From positions 1 through 33,543 of IMG/VR virus record IMGVR_UViG_3300007734_000598: a stretch of 33,543 nucleotides of DNA; one strand, written 5' to 3'. This document shows positions 6,852 to 16,520 of this stretch, one piece after another. The first letter of the stretch is position 1. Every line of letters starts with the position of its first letter. The stretch comes from a virus. The position numbers and the translations under genes are program-made. The notes below the pieces were generated by a model, which saw only the letters and a program-made list of their open reading frames with translations, had not been told where the DNA came from and made no database searches.

Positions 6852-9800
6852 TTATAGTCCTGTTCTACCAGTGCGCCGCTTATAGACGCGCACCCCACCG
6901 CCACGGCTAAGGGAGTCTCCTCCAATTTCCAGACCCATATTATAACTATACTCTATTTCACCCAGTTGTTCTGCAGTAAACAGGGTGATGTACCGAGATA
7001 AATCAGGGTTGGCTTGCAGTAACGCTTGCCGCCTAGTGGGGTTAGCCTGAATGAATTCCCCAAAAGCAATAGCTAGTTGGGGGTTTTTTGCCTTGATAAC
7101 TGAAATCACATTGGCATAAACACTGCCGTCTATTTGCTTTTGCCCACCATAACTTTGACCACTGGAATTCCTAATTGATGGAAGAGACGGAAGTTTTGAA
7201 ACTCCCCTATCCCTAATAATTTCTGCAAACAACTTGTAGGAACTGCTAAAGGAATCTCCTTTAGCAACAGATTTCCTAGAAGTCATCATTGATTTTATTT
7301 TTTCAAAATCTTTCAGGGGATCGTGGCGAGCCGGGGCTTTTGGTCCAGACTTAGTTTTGTTGTACCTGTCCCAGATTTGTTTGGAGAATTCTTGATACTG
7401 AGCTAGCTGGGGATACTTTGCCCAAAATTGCCTTGATGCCACTTCTCCCTGAGAAACTCCAACCATAATATACTGGTCGTATAATTTCTCAATATCTTCC
7501 CCGTAAAACTTCTTGGCCCACTTGCTAACATAATCGCCTACATCACCTGAGTCTAGACGATCACCGGGTTTCCTACCAGTAGTTGCGGCTTTAGCCTTCT
7601 TAACGCTTTCTCCGCTCACGCTAATAGTTCCATCTTCCTGAATACTAATAGAAGCTCCCACCACATCCATCAAAGCGTTGAGGGTGGGTCCACCATAGTT
7701 TACAGATTCATTTTTTACTGTTTGCAAATCCCTTAGTTCTGGGTGACGAGACATATAAAGACCCAACTCTGCATCAGACAGAGATTTGATTGTGCCAATA
7801 ACTTTAGCCCATACCATTTGATTGGGATCAAACGGAACACCACGAGAAGCTTCCAGCATCATACTGCTCCTCAAGTTTTCACCGCCTAAAGTCTTGACAT
7901 AGTTAACCAAGCTATTCTCCCAGTTTATTGGGTCTTGAAATGTGGGCCATTTAGCCGACAGCAAAGGCGCATCTAAAACATTTAAAAATGCTGTTGGGTT
8001 TCCCTTTACCCCTTCTAGTATTGGAATAAGAGTTTGGTATTTTAATTGATCCCTTAGTTCTGTTACATAATTTGTTGTGGGGGCTGCTTTTTGAGAATAC
8101 AAATACTCCCATTTAGATAGCATGTCTCCAGCAACCCCATTTTGTAATACTGTTCCAGCACTTCCCAAGTTCCCCTGACCTGTCCCGGCTCCCCCGGCCA
8201 CACCAGTCCCCATAGAATTGCCAGCATTAATACCGGACAATATAGCATTAGTTTTTTGCTTGCTCTTCAAGTTCTTTTGCGACAACTCCATCAAAGAGTT
8301 TGCAATAGAATTCTTTGCCTCTATTTCAGGAGAGTCAACTCTAACTTGCGGAAGCTTGGGAAGATTAATGTCATTTATCAAAACCGCTACCGCATTATCT
8401 AAATTAGCGGTCATCTTGTTGTATTCTCTATTGAACTCAAACAAACCAAAGTCTGACAAAAATTGCTTTTCTTTTGTTTCAGGCCAATCACGAGAATTTT
8501 CCAAGTAAATTTTGAGAGCTTCTGCTTTTTGAGGATCCTTATCCATAAAGGATTGCTTAAGAAAGTCCTCAGCATCTTTGATGGACACATAGTAGGGAGC
8601 CATAACTTCCCTGTACTTGGGGTCCTTCAAAGTTGCGGCTAACTCTGTATTCATGCGGGCTTTTAGGTCTAAATGATCTCGTAAGAACTGCTCGCGTTGC
8701 TTAATCTCCAAATCGTAATACACATCCTGCATCGCGCTAGTGCCCGGAAACATATTTTCCATTTCGCGCTGTAGCTGATGATACATAATTCCAGCTTTGC
8801 CCCATTCCTCTTTGGTTGCCGCATCGGGAGATTGCAACAATAAAGCCAGCTTCATAATTCCAGCTTTGAAAGATGCGGACTCTGTTCCAAACTCAAACTT
8901 GCCCTTGTTTTCGTAAAACTTGTCTACAACATCGTAATTCAAACCCACTGTATCGTATACAGCTTTAGCAGTTGCTCCCCTGCCAACCCTAGACATTGCA
9001 CTGTAAGCGTACACATTGAAAGCCTCATCCCCGTACCTTCTAAATATAGAGTACACAGGAAAGTTAGGAAACTCTATGGAGAAATTAAGCCAAGCCATCT
9101 CGTATTGTTCCTTGGTAATCTCAGGGTCATTCCGAAGGTCGTACAGCTTGTCCACACTGTCGTACATTTTCTCCTGAAGTATTTCGTTGGTGCCACGAGC
9201 ACTAACTCCCGGACCACCCATAAAGCTTAGAATTTGAGGGATAAGTTTTTGAGACCTGGCTTCTGTAACTGCCGCACTCCACACGGAGTAAGCATTAGCG
9301 TACTCCTTTTGAGCCCCCAAGGTGTATGGGTCAGAAGATACTATGGCTGCATCCTGTAGTATTTCTGGAGTCAACAAAATACCCTTGACAATTTTGTTTG
9401 GTTCAGCCCCCCATGTTGTAAGCACATTTGCCACACGCCTCTGGTCGTAAACCGGACCAACAAATTTGAAACCATCTTTTGTCCGGGCGTAAGTCACCGC
9501 AAACTGAACACCTGCTCCAGCCAGCATTAATCCTCGTAATGCCAAGGAACCTTGCGGGGAACCAAGTTTTCCTAAACCACCCAAAGCCATAAGTGGGGCA
9601 TCAATTGACAAACCGCCATCAGCAAGAGGTACCCCGTACCCGTTTTTCTCCATAAATGCTGTTATGGTAGGAAGCAGTCTTGTTTGACTGCCCAAATATC
9701 CAAAATATTGACTTGATTGATTTATCAAATCTTCATTGTTTGTTGCGTATCCAGTAGCATACAAACCTGTTCCAATTGCCAAGGGCCAAAGAGCGTGTGG

Positions 9801-12800
9801 ACCGGGACCCCAACCGTACAGAGCGTTGTATCCCTTGCCTAATGTTGATTTCTCCCTAGTGGCATTAGTGTAATCTCCGTTTAGCAAAGACTCTAGCGGA
9901 GAAATTTGAGACAGCAAAGGCAAATACACCGTATCAGTACCCATCAAGTCTTTTAGTGTTTCATTTGGAATATTTAGTTTTGCCGAAGCTCTCATCCATA
10001 ACGGCAAATCCTCGTTTTCATTGAGTTTATTTAGTTGCCTGTTCCAAAGAAATAGTTTAGAAAGGTAGTTGGGGTCTGAAAGAATTTGGCGCGGGTAATC
10101 AGAAAAAGTGCGCAAATACCAGAGGGGATATCCAAACACCCCCTCTAAAATATGGTCAAAGTTGTATTTCTCCCCGTAGTTATAAATGTAATTGTCAGCA
10201 TTGGCTGTAGCCAACTTTTCAGCAATCACGCGAGTTTTCCGCAGTTCACTTTCCGCTTTGGCAAAAAACCTTTCTATTCCCTGCACATATTCCTGCGTAT
10301 TAGGCTGAACAGCGTGCATAATCTTTTCGTTTTGAGCATCAAGAATTGCGCTGGACAATGTTTTGAGCAGAGTTTGAGAGGCAAACAACTTCTCTTTCTG
10401 TAATTCCGCAGGTGTAAGCATTTGCGATGTAGAAGCATTTGGATCAAGTGTTGATACGGTTGATCTAAAGGAATCAGACACAGCCTCATTTAGTGATGCC
10501 ATCACCTTGGGATCATCTAAAACTTTGTTTAGTTGCACTACGGAGTCTGTTATTGAGGTGTCTCCAGTCAAAGCAAAATTATACATTTTGTCTGTAAGGG
10601 GAGGAACAAGTCCACCGCCTCCCCTACCACTTACCATATCTGAAAGAAAACCTTTTGTTTTCTTAAGTTTGCTCCATGTTGTTTTTTCTTGTAAAAGCAA
10701 CGCAGTAAACTTGTCATCTAACCTGTATAGTGCTTGTGTTGGATTAATTTCAACACCACCAACCTTCCAGTATCCAGTTTGGTTTAAGAAATTCTTTAGT
10801 ATTGTTTTAGGTCCGGGTTTAGATGGATCTTCCATTACATTAACAAACATAGATGCAATTTGTTTTTCACTAAAACTTACAATTTCTTCAACTTCTTTAT
10901 TCGATATTACATAATTTGAAGCTCCGCCTTTTGTAGCTTCCTCATTAAATCTCCTAAGTTCATTCCAAGAAGTATGAATTTTCTCCAACTCGCTTTCGGT
11001 TAATCCGCTAAATTTTGCCCTGATTAAAATAGAGGACCATTCTTCTATGTACTTTTTCTTGAATTTTGCAAAATCTTCCGGTGTTTCTCCAAGGCTTAGA
11101 TATTCTTTAAATGGTTGATCCCATAAAGATTTTCTGTTTTGCTCAAAACTTGGCATACCAACCGGAGTATCAAGATTGTTAATAAATTTATTAGCTTTAG
11201 GTTTAATTTTGTCTACGGCTTTGTCTGCGGCATCAAGTGCAAGTGCAGAGTCAGCTCTAGCATTTGCTATGTCGCCTATTACTTCATTTGCTTTTGTAGA
11301 TAATTGAGTTTGAACTGGTTCAACTCTTGGTTTAAGTCCTAATTTTTTTGCTTTATCAGATTTTTCCCATTTCTGAAAAAAAGTCCGAAACTCTGATTTT
11401 TTGGGGTCTTGTAATTCACTAAAGGGAACTGCTTCAAGTTTTGGATATTTAACTTTCCATTCAGCTATTGTAAAGTTATACCATTCCGAAAATTTACTGT
11501 TTGAATAAAGCCTTTGCGGTGTTGAGTCTGAAGCTAAAGCAGTTGTAATAATATCTTTTGTTGTTGTAGTTAGGTCTTCTTGATTTTTAAGTCTTTGTGT
11601 TTCTGCTTTTGCAGCTCTTATTTGTTTTTGTAGAGCGTCTATTTGCTCTGGAGTTACCTCCGGTTCTATTACCGCAGGAGTTACGGAAGCAACAGGATCT
11701 ACAATAGGAGTTACAGCGGCGGCGGCAGGGGCAACTGGTTCAACTGGTGCAACTGCTCTAGCTCTTACTTTTGTTACTGGTGTTGACGCAGAAGAAGTAG
11801 CATCTAAACGATAGGATGTTCCATATCGCTTTCGTAGTTCTGTATCGGCAATAGCCCTAGCTTCATCTCCATTTGTAACATTCCATTGCATTTTTGGTAT
11901 TTCGTCAGGGTGAGAAGCTCTGTAAGTAATCTCGTACATATCTCGGTTGTAATAAGGAACACCACCTTTACCGTATTGGTGAAAATCCTTGTCAAAATTT
12001 GTAATTTCAAAACGACCCCAAATGTTACCTAGAATTTTTTCGTCATCTCGGAGTACATCTCCAACTGGAGCAGGAATACGAGAACCAAATTGAGCATTTA
12101 TTTTTTTGGCAACACTTTCAAGGTCTATGCGTTTGCCAGTATAAATGGTCATACCCTTTCCTTCTTGACCACTACTCTTGCCAACTTTGTAATTAATTTT
12201 ATTTTTTGTAAGCCAATTAGATATTTCTTTTGTTAGTGGATCGTCAGTTGATGGCTCAACACTTAAATGTATTTTCCATCCTATGCCTGGCTTTATTTTG
12301 TCGGCATTTTCACCAAAAACAGAAACAGCATTTTTATCAATTGTAGTGCTTTTGGGGCCTCTAAGCGTTGGAAGTTTACCTGTGGCTACTGCGGCTAATG
12401 CTTTTGCCCGTGGCACTCTAGCCTCTGCGGCAAGCAATTTGTTTTGCCTGTCATAATTTTTTTCTATAATGACTTGCCAATATTTTTCTTCAAAAGCCCC
12501 ATCATTAATCGCCTCTTCAATAACAAGCTTTATTTCTCGCAAGTCAGCATCTTTCGGATAACGAGTTACTACTGTTCTTACAACGGGAACTTTTCCTACA
12601 ATTTCTTGAGCTCGTACTGGGCGAATGTATAAATTTTCCAGCAATCCAACAGCTTCTTCACTTGTAGCAAAAGGAGAGTCCGGAAACCTACGCAGAGGAA
12701 GCAACATTTCTGCCCATTCATCTGTGCCAAATGTTGCCGTGCTTCTTCCGTCAACTCCTATGTCTACAACAAGATTATCAATAGCTTCAAAATATGCGTC

Positions 12801-15800
12801 TATGCTTTTTTCTAATGCTTCTTTTTGTTTTGCGGGAAAAGAAGGGCGCTTTGAAGCTACTACTTTATCTCCACTATACATAGGCTTTCTAACAACATCT
12901 ATCATTGTTGAAATTCTGGTTTGCGCTTCTTTCTTTGCTGATGCAATAACACCAGAAATTTCATCCTGAACTCCAGTTTTTATGACAGGTGATGGCACAG
13001 GGTATCTTCCGGACCCCTCCAAATACTGCGCAGTTAACTCATGTTGCCTTGCAAAATCAGACATAAATTCTGATTTGACTTCGTATAATTTATCACTAAG
13101 TTTTTTTATGTTTTCAGGATTAAACTTAATAGCGTTCCCTGAACCATCTTCAATTAAATATCTAAGGTTGCTTACTGCATGAGAGATTGTTTTTCCTGCT
13201 GTTGTTCGTTCTGCAGCCATCAACCTATTTATTGCTTCGTCTACTATAACAATATCTTTTGGACCTACAGCTGACAGACCATTTGTTCTTGCAGCTAATT
13301 GTGCTATATCACTTTCCGGACCATACATTTCCAATAAGTATTGCGCATAAGGCATTTCAGCAGTGCCTGCCACTTTAGAAGCAGGCCATGTTACTGATGT
13401 AAGATCAATAATTTTATTACTTTTTCTTGTTTCATTATAAATAACACGCAATCTACCAATTGTAGAATTAAATTCCTCCATTGCTGTATCATACCTTTGC
13501 TGCATATTTACATCAATGCCTAAGTTACGAACATCCGTAGGAAATCCTTCGCTTAATCTAGGAATATTAACTTGATTTCTAAGACTGTCTTTTCCTGCTA
13601 TTGAAGTAAGATAATCAACTACTGCTTTACCCTCTTTTGCAATGTGCTCTTGTGTGTACCCTTTGCTTACCAAATCTTTTACAATAATTTGAGCTTCAGC
13701 TGATTGTGGGTTATCATGCACAATTTTCAATGCTTGATCTAAAGGATCAAGATTAATTCCTTTCTCTCTTGTTAAAACCTCTTCTGGAATTGTGTATTGA
13801 GTAATAGATATTGTTTTGGGCTTCGGTTTAAAATACTTTTTGTTGCCCATGGTGATAGATTCGTTTTGAACCCATTTTGCCAATTGCTCAGGGTCAGATT
13901 GATACCTGTTTAAAGCCTCCATAAACCTAGGCATTAGACCGGAATCTATTGCATCTCCGCTAAGTTCAGAAACAGCCTGAATATATTTGGGGTGCAGTGT
14001 CCAATGGCTTGGGTCTGTAAGCCACTGCCTTTTCAGTTTCATTAACCGCTCATTGTTAAGAACTCCCTTTAACGATTCCACCATTTGGCCCACCATATCT
14101 TTTGGCAAATTAGATATGTCTGTTATGTCAGACCCAAGTCCACCAGCAGAGTCAAGCTTATTAAACACATTCCTGATTGCGTGACCAGTAATCAAATCCC
14201 TTAAAACTTGCTCTGTCTTTTGCATGCCTTCTGCACCAGACTGTCCAAATTTTGCAAGTTTGCTTTTGACAACATCCTCAATAAAAATTTCAGCCCCGCG
14301 GGTTGCAACTTTGCTAACTCCCTTTGTTGACTTTCCCCTATAATTTATAAGCTGACTACCAAATTGCTGTAGATACGAGGCGTTGTTTTGTTGCAAAATT
14401 TCAGCATCTTGCAACCACAATTTTGTTACATCCGACAATATGTTTCTTACTGCAACTCCAGGGACTGGACCAATGTGAAACATTTTTGCATACCAAGACT
14501 GCCATTGTTTCCACGGGGTAGGTTGCAGAACTTTGTCTACATCTTGCTTTAATTCATTTCCAAGCGTGGCTCTCAAACCCCAATCCAAAATCTCTTTGAT
14601 TGCTTGATCTTTGATTTCTGTGGTGCTGGTAGGGCTTTGAGCGTTTTCCAGCCATGTAACAAGTTGCGACTTGTTTGCGCTCTGTACATTTAGCTTTCTA
14701 TTATCTACTAACCCAGCTGCCCCATCCACCATGTTGTAAATTAATTGGCGACCAAGCAAACCGTTTGTGCTGTTTAGTTCGTTTGTTATTGTTCCTTCTG
14801 CTATGCCCGTTACTTTGCTCATGGCACTAGACGCTGGTTGATCCAGCATGCCCATGTGCTCAAACACTTTTAGGGCCGCAATTTCTTTTTGAGTTGGGGT
14901 AGAGGAGAAACCTCCCACACCATAATTTCTTACAGAGATTAAGTTGTCCACCATTTGACCAAAATTAGCGTTGTCCCCTAAATAAAAGAACTGTTGCATA
15001 ATAGAACTCAACCCATGCTCTACTGCAACTTTTGCCTTAGAAGTAACATCCATGTCAAATGTGCTTGCACCAATCGAGACCAACCATTTCCTTAGGTTGT
15101 GAATTCCAACATCCCGATTAACCCAATCTGCGCTTTCAATTGCTTTCCCAGAATTACTGGGGTGTGTAATATACGGAGTAGCTTGATTAGTAAGAGCCAA
15201 TATTCCTTGGCGATTTACCTCTATGGTTCTTTCTACTTGTTTGAGATACCTGTTCCTGTCAGCAAAGAAGGACAGGGATGGAGCCATTGCTTTTTCCATC
15301 TTGCCTATCTTGGGGATTATTTTGGGCAACACTTCCCCGGCTAACTCTGGAACCACAAAAAAAGAAAGTATTTGTTCGCCCACTGGTAATTTACTGAAGT
15401 TTTGTTTTGCGTTATTAACCGCATAACTCAAATGAGAAACTGCCAAATCTGTAAAAGTTGGCTCCGGAAACAAATCTTTGGGCCACTCTCCAATTGTCCG
15501 ATACTTTGCAATAACTTCTGATTGTTTAGCGGCAGGAATTTTGTTCATTGACATTGTGTGTTGCAATGAAACTTCTTCCATGGATGGCTTGTTAGCCCCC
15601 ACGCCTGCAAGACCCCTCAAGAAACCCCATGTACCCTCTAGGGCTTGACCTTCTGGTTCAGCTGTCCTAAGAAGTTCCATCAAAAGGCCGTGCCCACCTT
15701 CTTCGTTTGGTGCCCATTCAGCATTTTGACCAAAGAAAAACCCATACGGTCTGGCTGATGCTTTTGGCATGGCAGCTGTTCTGGAAACTACGCCCCTAAT

Positions 15801-16517
15801 TCTTTCTGGCAAAGTCCCCATTGCAAAAGCCAAATCTCCAATATAATTTTTGGCTATGCCGCCCGGTATTCCTGTTAGAGCTTCTTTTTCCGGATTATCA
15901 AATATTTGTTTTTCATTTCTAACCTGACCTTCCCACGCCTTTCTTCGTGACCACTCGGCTAACTTTGAAATTAAACTATCAGTTTGAGATGGCGGTTCAA
16001 ATATTGGCGTAACCCCATCTTTCTCGTACCCTAATATATTTGGGCGTTTTCCAAACACACCTTGATCTCTATAAGTCATGGGTGGATTAATCCCAATATT
16101 AAAATCTGGAGTAGATGCTGGGTTGTTTAGATATTGATCTGGTAATACAGACCTAGGTAATGAGCTGGGTCTATTAAAGTAATCGTATAGCTCAGCCCCT
16201 AATACTCCTGCCGCCGCTCCTGCCCCTAATCCCCACCCTACTGGAGTAAGACCAGTTAGTCCTGCAGCCACTCCACCCGCAGCTGCACCTAAACCACCAG
16301 ATACTAACGAAAAAGCGTCAAGGTTGCTAGGAGAAGCGGAGGGTCTTGTAAATAAAGGCGGCCTAGAGATTGGTGCACTAGGTTGTGGGCTTGGATTTTC
16401 AGAAAGAAATGGAAGGGCGGCTCTAGTTACTTGTGGAGCAACCCTTGCATTTTTATTTATAGAGCTTAGAAACGAAGCTACAACTGACTTAGGGTCTTTT
16501 GAAGGTAATGGAAACAC
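6852..16517 (-). CDS. Giant 3221-residue virion (ejection-type) protein with a lyase-like segment
   Basis: This is a single frame of 9.7 kb starting at GTG, 3 bases after the previous stop (TAACAAGTG). Residues 1-50 are a Pro/Ser tail, and residues 50-100 are Gly/Ala-rich and hydrophobic. Around 680-715 is GPVPGVAVRNILSD, similar to segments in very large phage polyvalent proteins. Around 1405-1500 the order is K1415-x-H1417, Y-K1444-V, G-K-x-M-T-I-Y1459, as in OspF/SpvC-like lyases. A Pro/Ala linker (about 1583-1625) leads into a coiled coil. Residues 2119-2147 (NFDHILEGVFGYPLWYLRTF) and 2235-2247 (GWGPGPHALWPLA) look like conserved membrane-active parts of giant phage proteins. Its place between a virion gene and the scaffold suits an internal ejection protein. 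A tape measure is less likely because no tail tube or chaperone genes surround it. No RNA polymerase motifs were found. Confidence 0.7.
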   Translation of the reverse strand: MFPLPSKDPKSVVASFLSSINKNARVAPQVTRAALPFLSENPSPQPSAPISRPPLFTRPSASPSNLDAFSLVSGGLGAAAGGVAAGLTGLTPVGWGLGAGAAAGVLGAELYDYFNRPSSLPRSVLPDQYLNNPASTPDFNIGINPPMTYRDQGVFGKRPNILGYEKDGVTPIFEPPSQTDSLISKLAEWSRRKAWEGQVRNEKQIFDNPEKEALTGIPGGIAKNYIGDLAFAMGTLPERIRGVVSRTAAMPKASARPYGFFFGQNAEWAPNEEGGHGLLMELLRTAEPEGQALEGTWGFLRGLAGVGANKPSMEEVSLQHTMSMNKIPAAKQSEVIAKYRTIGEWPKDLFPEPTFTDLAVSHLSYAVNNAKQNFSKLPVGEQILSFFVVPELAGEVLPKIIPKIGKMEKAMAPSLSFFADRNRYLKQVERTIEVNRQGILALTNQATPYITHPSNSGKAIESADWVNRDVGIHNLRKWLVSIGASTFDMDVTSKAKVAVEHGLSSIMQQFFYLGDNANFGQMVDNLISVRNYGVGGFSSTPTQKEIAALKVFEHMGMLDQPASSAMSKVTGIAEGTITNELNSTNGLLGRQLIYNMVDGAAGLVDNRKLNVQSANKSQLVTWLENAQSPTSTTEIKDQAIKEILDWGLRATLGNELKQDVDKVLQPTPWKQWQSWYAKMFHIGPVPGVAVRNILSDVTKLWLQDAEILQQNNASYLQQFGSQLINYRGKSTKGVSKVATRGAEIFIEDVVKSKLAKFGQSGAEGMQKTEQVLRDLITGHAIRNVFNKLDSAGGLGSDITDISNLPKDMVGQMVESLKGVLNNERLMKLKRQWLTDPSHWTLHPKYIQAVSELSGDAIDSGLMPRFMEALNRYQSDPEQLAKWVQNESITMGNKKYFKPKPKTISITQYTIPEEVLTREKGINLDPLDQALKIVHDNPQSAEAQIIVKDLVSKGYTQEHIAKEGKAVVDYLTSIAGKDSLRNQVNIPRLSEGFPTDVRNLGIDVNMQQRYDTAMEEFNSTIGRLRVIYNETRKSNKIIDLTSVTWPASKVAGTAEMPYAQYLLEMYGPESDIAQLAARTNGLSAVGPKDIVIVDEAINRLMAAERTTAGKTISHAVSNLRYLIEDGSGNAIKFNPENIKKLSDKLYEVKSEFMSDFARQHELTAQYLEGSGRYPVPSPVIKTGVQDEISGVIASAKKEAQTRISTMIDVVRKPMYSGDKVVASKRPSFPAKQKEALEKSIDAYFEAIDNLVVDIGVDGRSTATFGTDEWAEMLLPLRRFPDSPFATSEEAVGLLENLYIRPVRAQEIVGKVPVVRTVVTRYPKDADLREIKLVIEEAINDGAFEEKYWQVIIEKNYDRQNKLLAAEARVPRAKALAAVATGKLPTLRGPKSTTIDKNAVSVFGENADKIKPGIGWKIHLSVEPSTDDPLTKEISNWLTKNKINYKVGKSSGQEGKGMTIYTGKRIDLESVAKKINAQFGSRIPAPVGDVLRDDEKILGNIWGRFEITNFDKDFHQYGKGGVPYYNRDMYEITYRASHPDEIPKMQWNVTNGDEARAIADTELRKRYGTSYRLDATSSASTPVTKVRARAVAPVEPVAPAAAAVTPIVDPVASVTPAVIEPEVTPEQIDALQKQIRAAKAETQRLKNQEDLTTTTKDIITTALASDSTPQRLYSNSKFSEWYNFTIAEWKVKYPKLEAVPFSELQDPKKSEFRTFFQKWEKSDKAKKLGLKPRVEPVQTQLSTKANEVIGDIANARADSALALDAADKAVDKIKPKANKFINNLDTPVGMPSFEQNRKSLWDQPFKEYLSLGETPEDFAKFKKKYIEEWSSILIRAKFSGLTESELEKIHTSWNELRRFNEEATKGGASNYVISNKEVEEIVSFSEKQIASMFVNVMEDPSKPGPKTILKNFLNQTGYWKVGGVEINPTQALYRLDDKFTALLLQEKTTWSKLKKTKGFLSDMVSGRGGGGLVPPLTDKMYNFALTGDTSITDSVVQLNKVLDDPKVMASLNEAVSDSFRSTVSTLDPNASTSQMLTPAELQKEKLFASQTLLKTLSSAILDAQNEKIMHAVQPNTQEYVQGIERFFAKAESELRKTRVIAEKLATANADNYIYNYGEKYNFDHILEGVFGYPLWYLRTFSDYPRQILSDPNYLSKLFLWNRQLNKLNENEDLPLWMRASAKLNIPNETLKDLMGTDTVYLPLLSQISPLESLLNGDYTNATREKSTLGKGYNALYGWGPGPHALWPLAIGTGLYATGYATNNEDLINQSSQYFGYLGSQTRLLPTITAFMEKNGYGVPLADGGLSIDAPLMALGGLGKLGSPQGSLALRGLMLAGAGVQFAVTYARTKDGFKFVGPVYDQRRVANVLTTWGAEPNKIVKGILLTPEILQDAAIVSSDPYTLGAQKEYANAYSVWSAAVTEARSQKLIPQILSFMGGPGVSARGTNEILQEKMYDSVDKLYDLRNDPEITKEQYEMAWLNFSIEFPNFPVYSIFRRYGDEAFNVYAYSAMSRVGRGATAKAVYDTVGLNYDVVDKFYENKGKFEFGTESASFKAGIMKLALLLQSPDAATKEEWGKAGIMYHQLQREMENMFPGTSAMQDVYYDLEIKQREQFLRDHLDLKARMNTELAATLKDPKYREVMAPYYVSIKDAEDFLKQSFMDKDPQKAEALKIYLENSRDWPETKEKQFLSDFGLFEFNREYNKMTANLDNAVAVLINDINLPKLPQVRVDSPEIEAKNSIANSLMELSQKNLKSKQKTNAILSGINAGNSMGTGVAGGAGTGQGNLGSAGTVLQNGVAGDMLSKWEYLYSQKAAPTTNYVTELRDQLKYQTLIPILEGVKGNPTAFLNVLDAPLLSAKWPTFQDPINWENSLVNYVKTLGGENLRSSMMLEASRGVPFDPNQMVWAKVIGTIKSLSDAELGLYMSRHPELRDLQTVKNESVNYGGPTLNALMDVVGASISIQEDGTISVSGESVKKAKAATTGRKPGDRLDSGDVGDYVSKWAKKFYGEDIEKLYDQYIMVGVSQGEVASRQFWAKYPQLAQYQEFSKQIWDRYNKTKSGPKAPARHDPLKDFEKIKSMMTSRKSVAKGDSFSSSYKLFAEIIRDRGVSKLPSLPSIRNSSGQSYGGQKQIDGSVYANVISVIKAKNPQLAIAFGEFIQANPTRRQALLQANPDLSRYITLFTAEQLGEIEYSYNMGLEIGGDSLSRGGGVRVYKRRTGRTGL

Positions 16518-16520
16518 TTG

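Noticed and set aside
6852-16517. Giant gene as tape-measure protein
   Set aside because: Its length would suit a long tail, but it lies before scaffold and capsid, no tail tube, chaperone pair or programmed frameshift is next to it, and it has enzyme-like and linker segments. Kept only as an alternative.
6852-16517. Giant gene as N4-type virion RNA polymerase
   Set aside because: Size is similar, but I found no D-x-x-G-R, K/R-Y-G or H-D-S type motif set of single-subunit RNA polymerases.
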